Shown piece by piece: positions 1-5,423 of a stretch of 12,840 bases of DNA. The position numbers were made by a program, and so were the translations under genes. Below the pieces are notes generated by a model. It saw only the letters and a list, made by a program, of their open reading frames with translations, did not search any database and was not told where the DNA came from. The stretch lies in contig JAKBTR010000088.1 of the NCBI GenBank assembly GCA_021844275.1, positions 1 through 12,840 on the forward strand. Reading direction: 5' to 3'. Every line of letters begins with the position of its first letter. The stretch's first letter is position 1. Source of the stretch: Nitrospirota bacterium (GTDB lineage: Bacteria > Nitrospirota_A > Leptospirillia > Leptospirillales > Leptospirillaceae).

Positions 1-115
1 TTTATTGATCTTTAAACCCAAAAAGACACTTTCATGCTGCTCTCCTGACTTTCCCGATCGTTGGATGACGGGAGCTGGAGAACACAAGGACAGGAAGCCG
101 GAAGGAGAACGAACG

Positions 116-439
116 ATGATCACCAAAAAAACCCTGCTCCAAATATCCCGATCGGTCGAGGAATATTACGAGATGCTCGCGCATCTCCAGCAGAACAACG
201 ACCAGATGTCTGAACTGCAGCGCAGGGGAGTGGAAATCACGACCCAGCGTCTGGAAGTGGTCAAGGGCCTCGAGGAAACCCATTCGCTTCTTGCGGAAAT
301 CAAGACGCGCCAGCAAGCCATGGTCACAAAGGAACGGGAACTGGCCGCACTCGAACAGTCCATCATGGATCGGGTTCGGATGATTTCGGACGACACGAAG
401 GCCATCCTGGCCAAACTGTCCGAAGGACTGGAAGAATAG
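116..439 (+). CDS. Small coiled-coil protein, unrecognised (107 aa)
   Basis: I do not recognise a family. The protein is almost entirely charged and helical, with heptad-like spacing of Leu/Ile/Val from about residue 8 to the end, so an oligomerising or partner-binding coiled coil is likely. There is no signal peptide and no membrane segment, so it should be cytosolic. The reading frame stays open upstream to the left edge, but the ATG at 116 is preceded by AAGGAG at 102-107 with an 8-nt spacer. The upstream residues are Cys/Pro-rich and unlike the rest, so I take 116 as the start. The stop codon overlaps the SD of the next gene, which begins 11 nt later, so the two are almost certainly co-transcribed. 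A weak TTGATC/TTTCAT promoter-like pair at 5-35 is not convincing. The operon may begin here or left of the window. Confidence 0.75.
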   Translation: MITKKTLLQISRSVEEYYEMLAHLQQNNDQMSELQRRGVEITTQRLEVVKGLEETHSLLAEIKTRQQAMVTKERELAALEQSIMDRVRMISDDTKAILAKLSEGLEE

Positions 440-450
440 GAGAGACTCTC

Positions 451-1503
451 ATGAACTTCTTTAATTCGGACAAATTCGATCCGGAAAAGCTTCTTCCCCC
501 CCTCCCGCCGGAAGAGTCTTCCTTCGCTTCAGAAGCCAAAGCCCGGGAGATTGGAGAAAAGGACGGCAAGGAGCGCATTCCGGAAATCACGGCTTATTCG
601 CCTTCCCAGTTTGAACTGGGTCTTCTTTCCTATGGCGAGCAACGGGTCAACAGGGTTGTGGAAAGCGCCCAGGAATCACGCGCCCGGATTAACAAGACAC
701 TCCAGCCGATCATTTCCCGGCTTTCGAACATTAATACCCGCTGGAGAAATGTGCGCGACCGCGTGGATGAACGCAAGAAAGAGCTTGACCGGGATTTTAT
801 CGTTCCCCTGAACAAGTTTTTCCACTGGGCGATCATTATTTTTCTGGGGTTCGGAGAGTTTCCGCTGAACGCCATTGTGTTCCGGATGTTCGGCGAACCG
901 GAACTGATGACCTATATCATGAGTTCGACTCTGGCCGTCACGATTCCTCTTCTGGCCATGTACAGCGGCATTCAGCTTCGACACGGGGTGCCCCGGCTTG
1001 CCGGAAACATCATCGTGGGCGGACTGATGCCGGTTTCCATCGGAGGAGCTCTGGGTGCCGTCACATACGTCCGGTCTGTCTACCTCGAAACCGGCGGTCA
1101 CATCCAAAACGCCGTCGGCTCCGATCCCAAGGCGCTGGGATATTCGATTTTCGCCCTGAACCTCCTGGTCTTTTCGGCCGCTCTGGTCACCTCCTACATG
1201 TCCCATGACCCGGATGAAAAGCTGGACCACCTGCGCCGGTCGATTATTACCCTCGAACGCAAGAGGAAACCTCTTCTGGTCATGTATTCGGAAACCGCAA
1301 GCCGACTGAACGCCGTTTTGCGTGTTGCTTCTGCCCGGATTGAGGCAGAAAGGGCCAGGACACTTTCCCTGATCTATCTGTACCGGCAGGCAAACTCCAA
1401 CGCCAGAAGCCCCAATCCGGTTCCTCTGGTCTTCAACCGTCCCCCCGAGTTTCCGCAGGCCAAGCTCTGGGACGCGGTCACAGAGAACCCTGATGATATC
1501 TAG
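451..1503 (+). CDS. Four-helix membrane protein flanked by coiled coils, unknown function
   Basis: This is an inner-membrane protein of 350 residues. The N-terminal ~120 residues are soluble: a Pro-rich start, then a charged helical stretch around 62-115 that looks like coiled coil. Four hydrophobic segments follow at about 124-146, 152-174, 184-208 and 229-250. A second charged helical region covers about 255-315, and the tail is Pro/Asn-rich. The even number of membrane helices places both soluble arms on the same side, probably the cytoplasm. The first helix pair contains a striking acidic/Phe/Pro/Asn patch (GEFPLN, 135-140). I know no named family with this plan. The ATG has AGGAG at 438-442, overlapping the stop of the preceding coiled-coil gene, and the VWA lipoprotein gene follows after 21 nt. 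The flanking helices may dock the 107-residue upstream protein; that is inference from gene order only. Confidence 0.85.
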   Translation: MNFFNSDKFDPEKLLPPLPPEESSFASEAKAREIGEKDGKERIPEITAYSPSQFELGLLSYGEQRVNRVVESAQESRARINKTLQPIISRLSNINTRWRNVRDRVDERKKELDRDFIVPLNKFFHWAIIIFLGFGEFPLNAIVFRMFGEPELMTYIMSSTLAVTIPLLAMYSGIQLRHGVPRLAGNIIVGGLMPVSIGGALGAVTYVRSVYLETGGHIQNAVGSDPKALGYSIFALNLLVFSAALVTSYMSHDPDEKLDHLRRSIITLERKRKPLLVMYSETASRLNAVLRVASARIEAERARTLSLIYLYRQANSNARSPNPVPLVFNRPPEFPQAKLWDAVTENPDDI

Positions 1504-1524
1504 ACCACATGAGGAGATTGTTCC

Positions 1525-2379
1525 ATGCGAAAACATAGCCTGATTCTCTGGCCGACACTGGTTCTGTCCATGCTTCTGGCAGCCTGCAGTCACAATAACA
1601 AGGGAGCAAAGGCCACCGCCTCCAAAAACGGGGCGGCGTCCCAAAATGCGGCCGTTCCGGAAGTGCACCAGCATAAAACCGTTCTGATCCTGCTGGACAA
1701 GACAGCCAGCGTCAAAGACCAGAATACCGTCTTTTCCGAGGCGATTCGGAAAATCGTGAATTCACTTCATGCCGGAGACAAGTTCCGGTTAGCCCTGATC
1801 ACAGGCGAGTCGGATGCCGATTTTGATTTTGTCGCGTCTCTCGACCTCCCCAAACCTCCTCCGTACAACCCGCTGGAGACGAACGAGGCGGTCTACAAGG
1901 ACACGCTGGCCCAGCAGAAGGATGAGCGCAAGAAAAAAGTGGCCGAACTGTTTCAGAAGGTCGATGATGCCCTGAAAGCCAAGCCGACGGCCCAAAGCAC
2001 GGACCTTTTCGGAGCGCTCTACGCTTCCAGTCTTTTCTTTGACAGGGTCAAGGACCAGAAAATTCTCGTCATTCTCTCCGACATGATCGAAGAAGATGCA
2101 AACTGGCGTTTTAACCACGTCCGGTGGAACGACCACCTCCGGAAAGTCATCCTGGCCCACGAAAAGAAGCTGGGGCTGATTCCCAACATGAGCGGCATTT
2201 GCGTTTATGTGGTGGGTGCGAAGGCGCCGTCTCTGGAAATGCTTCAAAACATCCGGTTTTTCTGGACCCAGTACTTTCTCCAGGCTCACGCCGGCTTCTC
2301 TCCGGACCGCTATGCCCACACCATGCTCTACTGGCCTCCACCATCCAATTGCTCCGATTCTTCGGGGAGGAACATCTGA
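1525..2379 (+). CDS. Lipoprotein with von Willebrand factor A-like domain
   Basis: Residues 1-20 form a lipoprotein signal peptide ending in the lipobox LAAC, so Cys21 should be acylated. Residue +2 is Ser, which in Gram-negatives usually means sorting to the outer membrane. After a low-complexity Ala/Lys/Asn linker (22-48) comes a VWA-like fold: the strand KTVLILLD leads into the MIDAS signature D58-K-T-A-S62, Thr159 fits the second MIDAS ligand, and D186 in ILSDM fits the third. A further strand, VYVVGA, lies at 227-232. The predicted role is metal-dependent binding of a protein partner at the cell envelope; the partner is unknown. ATG 1525 follows GAGGAG at 1510-1515 and leaves a 21-nt gap to the membrane-protein gene. 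The last ~18 residues (Pro/Ser/Asn-rich) look less natural than the +2 reading frame at the same place, so a frameshift near 2335 is possible. Confidence 0.85.
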   Translation: MRKHSLILWPTLVLSMLLAACSHNNKGAKATASKNGAASQNAAVPEVHQHKTVLILLDKTASVKDQNTVFSEAIRKIVNSLHAGDKFRLALITGESDADFDFVASLDLPKPPPYNPLETNEAVYKDTLAQQKDERKKKVAELFQKVDDALKAKPTAQSTDLFGALYASSLFFDRVKDQKILVILSDMIEEDANWRFNHVRWNDHLRKVILAHEKKLGLIPNMSGICVYVVGAKAPSLEMLQNIRFFWTQYFLQAHAGFSPDRYAHTMLYWPPPSNCSDSSGRNI

Positions 2380-2381
2380 CG

Positions 2382-2588
2382 ATGAGACGGATTCTTGAAC
2401 GATTTTTCCGTCTGTTCCATCGAAGACGGAAAGAAGACAATGGCAACGGTCACCCCGTCTTCCCTCCAGACGATGGCGACACGTCCATTGACGACAAGGT
2501 CCTGAAAACAATTGCCAATCTGGGAGGTCCCCGGAGAGCGACACACTATCGTAATGGCAGATCACCACGCGTTTTTGACAAGCGCTGA
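2382..2588 (+). CDS. Small basic protein (68 aa), unrecognised
   Basis: This short gene starts 2 nt after the stop of the VWA lipoprotein gene, with GGGAGG at 2365-2370 as a possible SD (11-nt spacer, somewhat long). The N-terminal ~17 residues form an amphipathic, strongly basic helix (Arg/Phe/Leu-rich). The middle is an acidic, disordered-looking stretch with Asp/Gly/Pro, and the C-terminus is basic. There is no signal peptide or Cys. A membrane-surface or nucleic-acid contact through the first helix is possible, but I cannot name a function. The same frame stays open far upstream across the end of the lipoprotein gene, where it reads as a plausible helix. This product might therefore really be the C-terminal part of the lipoprotein, reached by a frameshift. 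Confidence 0.55.
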   Translation: MRRILERFFRLFHRRRKEDNGNGHPVFPPDDGDTSIDDKVLKTIANLGGPRRATHYRNGRSPRVFDKR

Positions 2589-2596
2589 CACTGGAC

Positions 2597-2632
2597 CTTC
2601 CGGACCGCTTGTCCGGAAGCCGGGTCCCGGAC
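2597..2632 (+). repeat. Overlapping inverted repeats forming alternative hairpins before the 110-aa gene
   Basis: A perfect 9-bp stem, CTTCCGGAC (2597-2605) with GTCCGGAAG (2611-2619), encloses a 5-nt loop. The right-arm core GTCCGG (2611-2616) can instead pair with a second CCGGAC copy at 2627-2632, giving a competing 6-bp stem. No T-run follows, so it is not a standard intrinsic terminator. It sits between the stop at 2588 and the SD at 2653-2658, where it could modulate translation, processing or mRNA decay within the operon. The repeated unit contains TCCGGA, a hexamer that is very common throughout this window, so part of the symmetry may be incidental. Confidence 0.5.
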
Positions 2633-2665
2633 GAAACCGGATCCCGTTTTCCAAGGAGATTCATG

Positions 2666-2998
2666 ATGAGTTCCAACATTCGTTTTCGGGTTCTGGACCC
2701 GTATAACGATGATATCAGCTACACCTTCGACACCAAGGACGAAGCCAAATTGTACATTGAGAAATCCTATCCGGCTCTCCGGAAAAATCTGGCGTATGTC
2801 TTTCGGATGGAGGAAGTTCAGGCGCAACAGATTTTTACCCTGAAATCCGTCCAGGATATCCTGAAGGCCCTGAAGTCGTCGGGGTATTACATCGAACCGA
2901 TCCACAACGGGAAAATAGAGGATTGTCTTGGTGAAGGAGATATTGAGGAGTTCCGGGCGTTCTTTAGCGGTCGGTTCCGGTTTTTCCGTGAAAAATAG
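2666..2998 (+). CDS. Small soluble protein (110 aa), unrecognised
   Basis: I recognise no family. The product is cytosolic-looking, rich in Phe/Tyr and acidic residues, with no signal peptide, membrane segment or clear metal motif. The first half looks like a small alpha/beta unit: a strand with FRVLDP, then a charged helix DEAKLYIEKSY. The second half has two helices, and the end (FFSGRFRFFREK) is aromatic and basic. Two adjacent ATG codons occur at 2663 and 2666. AAGGAG at 2653-2658 lies 4 nt from the first and 7 nt from the second, so I prefer 2666. It is 77 nt downstream of the 68-residue gene, across the hairpins at 2597-2632, and is the last gene of the + strand operon. The next gene converges on it 51 nt away, and I see no clear terminator between them. 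Confidence 0.75.
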   Translation: MSSNIRFRVLDPYNDDISYTFDTKDEAKLYIEKSYPALRKNLAYVFRMEEVQAQQIFTLKSVQDILKALKSSGYYIEPIHNGKIEDCLGEGDIEEFRAFFSGRFRFFREK

Positions 2999-3049
2999 AA
3001 AACGGCCACACCCCGACCCACTTTTTCCGCCTGCGACGAGACTCCCCCT

Positions 3050-3778
3050 TCAGGAGGAAGGTGATTTATGAAGACGGAGGGGGATCAAGGGAAGAAGGTT
3101 CCGGAGAGTCTCCGGGTTCAGGGATGTGGCCAGAGGCCACTCGTCCATCACCGGACGGTGAACCAGATGAAGGCAGGAGACAGAAAAAGGCTCCATTGCC
3201 CGAAGGGCGCACAGGATTTGGGAGAGACATCCCAGATGAGGGTGGCTGACAAGGTGCACTCTGCAACGAGAAAGCTCACCGGGTGCAAAAAGCGAGAGAA
3301 AGCCTTTCCCTCCCGGAAAAAAAGGAGAGAGAACCCCGCCCGCTCCCTCCACAACCAACGCATGCTGAAGCGCCAGAGACCGGATTTTCCTCCGAATGAC
3401 ACCGGGGTCGATGGATACCCCGGACCTTGTTGCTGCGGTCATTGGATCAATCGGGTCCGGAAATTCGAACATCCATTCGAAGGGAGAATCGGAGAGACCG
3501 GACATCTCCCGGCATCGGGAAGGGTCGCTGCCTGAATCTTCCCCCCGCCCCCCCGTCAGAACCGGTTTCAGATAAGCCGGCGTTCTCTTTTCCGATGCCA
3601 GTTCCCTGAGCAAGATCGCGCTGACAACCGTTTTTCCAACCTGTGTATCCGTCCCGAGAACCAGGTCAAATTCTGGAAAAATCTCCCTTTTCTCTTCGGT
3701 GAAAGACGTTTTTATCCCTCCCGATGAAGGGAAATGGACAGCGGAATCGGATTGGTCAGACACCAGACAGCCGGACAT
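3050..3778 (-). CDS. bioD: ATP-dependent dethiobiotin synthetase, BioD-like
   Basis: BioD closes the ureido ring of dethiobiotin from 7,8-diaminopelargonate, CO2 and ATP in the cytosol, the step before biotin synthase. The P-loop variant GTDTQVGKT lies at 42-50 and matches the BioD signature. K71 in LKPV corresponds to the conserved lysine after strand two, and EGAGG at 144-148 matches the second conserved motif. HLGCLSQIL (181-189) matches the usual LGTINHTLL helix. Known BioD proteins normally begin a few residues before the P-loop, whereas this frame has ~38 extra residues. The ATG at 3778 lies 67 nt inside osmC and its AGGGAG is only 2 nt away, so the true start is unclear; a good purine-rich SD (AAGGGAG) sits just downstream of the osmC stop but has no standard in-frame start behind it. 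It is the last gene of the minus operon. No other bio genes are in the window. Confidence 0.8.
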   Translation of the reverse strand: MSGCLVSDQSDSAVHFPSSGGIKTSFTEEKREIFPEFDLVLGTDTQVGKTVVSAILLRELASEKRTPAYLKPVLTGGRGEDSGSDPSRCREMSGLSDSPFEWMFEFPDPIDPMTAATRSGVSIDPGVIRRKIRSLALQHALVVEGAGGVLSPFFPGGKGFLSLFAPGELSRCRVHLVSHPHLGCLSQILCALRAMEPFSVSCLHLVHRPVMDEWPLATSLNPETLRNLLPLIPLRLHKSPSS

Positions 3779-4233
3779 TGCTCCCTGGACTGTTCTTCTA
3801 TCTTCTGGAGAACAGATTCGGACGACGGACTCGAGACCGACAACCGGATACGGACACCGTCTGTCAATGGATTTTGACTGATACCCAGCGGCCGGGTCAT
3901 ATCAACAACATTTTCCACGCGGATCTTCAGGCGTTGTATTTCGACACCCTGTTTTGCGGCGACCATCATGAAAGTTCCGGCAAAGCAGGAAGCCATTCCA
4001 AACAAACAATACTGCAATGGTCCCGGAGCCAGTCCCTCCCCTCCCATGGCCTTGGGGTTGTCCATCTCCAGGGACAGCTTTCCGCTCTCGAACACAAGAT
4101 CCGCATGAAACTGCGCTCCCGAACCTTTTGTGTTCCACTCTCCCTCGAGTACGTTTTCCTTCCGGGCTTTTGCCGGGTCCGAACGAAAAAGAGCGATCGT
4201 TTTTTCCAGCGCTTCCAGATTCACATGATTCAA
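3712..4233 (-). CDS. OsmC/Ohr-family protein (peroxiredoxin-like)
   Basis: OsmC/Ohr proteins are cytosolic homodimers that reduce organic or fatty-acid hydroperoxides with a reactive cysteine pair. The family pattern is clear: APGPLQYCLFGMASCFAGTF at 69-88, where Cys83 fits the peroxidatic Cys of the long central helix, and EQCPAVWCLTNP at 151-162, where Cys153 fits the resolving Cys. Glu66 in GGEGLAP may be the conserved activating Glu region. The length (173) is slightly longer than usual because of an N-terminal helix of ~28 residues. The start is TTG, overlapping the stop of the upstream aminotransferase gene as TTGA; the SD AAGGAGG at 4240-4246 has an ideal 6-nt spacer. An ATG just downstream is out of frame. 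Its 3' end overlaps the annotated start of the bioD-like gene. The substrate cannot be told from sequence. Confidence 0.9.
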   Translation of the reverse strand: MNHVNLEALEKTIALFRSDPAKARKENVLEGEWNTKGSGAQFHADLVFESGKLSLEMDNPKAMGGEGLAPGPLQYCLFGMASCFAGTFMMVAAKQGVEIQRLKIRVENVVDMTRPLGISQNPLTDGVRIRLSVSSPSSESVLQKIEEQSREQCPAVWCLTNPIPLSISLHREG

Positions 4234-5405
4234 GAGACACCTCCTTGTCGGGATGCATCCAGCAAAACCCGGATGATCGTGTCCTGTTCCCCATCCGTAA
4301 GCTCCGGAAAAATCGGCAGGGAAAGAACGGAAGACGACAGACGGTCGGTGATACCCATGTCCCCTTGGAAATAAGGTTGAAACGCCCTTTGCCTGTGCTG
4401 GGGAACAGGATAATAGATCTCCGTTCCGACTCCGGCTTCGGCCATCTTTTTTTTCACTCTGTCACGGTCTTCGGGACGACGAAACTCAATCGTATACTGG
4501 TGATAGACGGAGTCCCCCGAATCGTTCCAGTCCGGAGCCCGAAAAACATCCTGTCCGGAAAATGACTCCGTATACCGTTTGGCCAACGTCTGCCGACGTG
4601 CATTCCACCCCGGGAGAAACTCGAGCTTGGCTTCGAGAATCGCCGCCTGAAGAGCATCCAGACGGGAATTATACCCCAGCTCTTCATGAATATAGCGTTG
4701 CCGGCTTCCATGAACGCGAAGGCTCCGGATACGTTCCGCCAATTGCGCATCTTCCGTCGTCACGAGCCCCCCATCTCCCCCTCCGCCCAGATTTTTGGTC
4801 GGAAAGAAAGAATAGGCCGCCCCTTTGCTCAGTATTCCGGCACTTTTTCCGTGCAGTCTGGCTCCGATGGACTGGCAGGCGTCCTCCACGACCCAAAGCC
4901 CCCGGGATCCCGCCCAGGCGGAGATTTTTTCCATATCCGCCATCTGGCCGTAAAGATGGACGACAACGATACCCCGGACAGGATGGTTCCCCTGACGGCT
5001 CCGATAGATCTGGTCCGGCCCCTGGACACACTGGGTGAGAAGAGCATTCTCCAGTGTTTCGGGGGAAACGACATACCGATTTTCGTCCACCTCCGTCCAG
5101 ACAGGGCGCCCTCCGGCCAGACAAACGGAACTTGCCGAAGCATAGAATGTAAACGAAGGAACGAGAACCGCATCCCCAGGCTCGAGTCCGGCCGCTTTCA
5201 GGAGAAGAATCAGGGCATCGGTCCCGGATGCGACTCCTGCGGCGTGCGCGGTTCCCAAAAAGTCGGCAATTTTTTTTTCGAAACGGGAAACGGTTTCTCC
5301 CAGGATAAATTGCTGGGTGGAAAGGACCGAAAGAACAGCACTCTTGACCTGTTCTCCCACCTGTCCGTATTGCCGGGTCAGATCAAAAAAAGGGATAGGC
5401 GACAA
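4230..5405 (-). CDS. DegT/DnrJ/EryC1/StrS-family PLP-dependent sugar aminotransferase
   Basis: Members transfer an amino group, usually from glutamate, to a keto group of a nucleotide-activated sugar for lipopolysaccharide, glycan or antibiotic sugars. The 391-residue length is typical. FFDLTRQY at 6-13 is the usual opening. SGTDAL at 60-65 binds the PLP phosphate, PSFTFYASA at 83-91 is the characteristic strand-helix, VVHLYGQ at 148-154 is a family signature, and VVEDACQSIGA at 172-182 supplies the Asp that contacts the PLP ring nitrogen. K204 in FFPTKNLGG is the PLP lysine, and the DGG after it is conserved. The start is TTG with AAAGGA at 5412-5417, 6 nt upstream, 18 nt after the TPR gene. 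No other nucleotide-sugar gene is in the window, so the sugar is unknown. The TPR-LysM lipoprotein neighbour makes a surface-polysaccharide role reasonable. Confidence 0.93.
   Translation of the reverse strand: MSPIPFFDLTRQYGQVGEQVKSAVLSVLSTQQFILGETVSRFEKKIADFLGTAHAAGVASGTDALILLLKAAGLEPGDAVLVPSFTFYASASSVCLAGGRPVWTEVDENRYVVSPETLENALLTQCVQGPDQIYRSRQGNHPVRGIVVVHLYGQMADMEKISAWAGSRGLWVVEDACQSIGARLHGKSAGILSKGAAYSFFPTKNLGGGGDGGLVTTEDAQLAERIRSLRVHGSRQRYIHEELGYNSRLDALQAAILEAKLEFLPGWNARRQTLAKRYTESFSGQDVFRAPDWNDSGDSVYHQYTIEFRRPEDRDRVKKKMAEAGVGTEIYYPVPQHRQRAFQPYFQGDMGITDRLSSSVLSLPIFPELTDGEQDTIIRVLLDASRQGGVS
4240..4246 (-). promoter_or_regulatory. Shine-Dalgarno deciding the TTG start of the OsmC gene
   Basis: AAGGAGG reads on the minus strand 6 nt before TTG (4233-4231). 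The site lies inside the last codons of the aminotransferase gene, and the stop TGA shares two bases with the TTG. This is a typical translational-coupling arrangement. Confidence 0.75.
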
Positions 5406-5411
5406 GAGATT

Positions 5412-5417
5412 TCCTTT
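5412..5417 (-). promoter_or_regulatory. Shine-Dalgarno deciding the TTG start of the aminotransferase gene
   Basis: AAAGGA on the minus strand is separated by 6 nt from TTG at 5405-5403. The family's usual N-terminus (I/V-P-F-x-D-L) begins right after this TTG, which confirms the choice. Confidence 0.7.
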
Positions 5418-5423
5418 CTCGAG

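Noticed and set aside
5..115. N-terminal extension of the first + strand gene back to a TTG at position 5
   Set aside because: The extra 37 residues are Cys/Pro/Asp-rich and unlike the helical body, there is no SD for that TTG, and the ATG at 116 has a well-spaced AAGGAG.
676..1674. Long minus-strand open frame opposite the membrane-protein and lipoprotein genes
   Set aside because: It runs antisense to two well-supported genes with SDs, membrane helices and a lipobox. Its translation is Gly/Arg/Gln-rich with no recognisable motif.
2999..3049. Bidirectional terminator between the convergent gene sets
   Set aside because: I looked for a stable stem followed by a T-run on either strand and found only weak CGG/CCG and CTCC/GGAG pairings.
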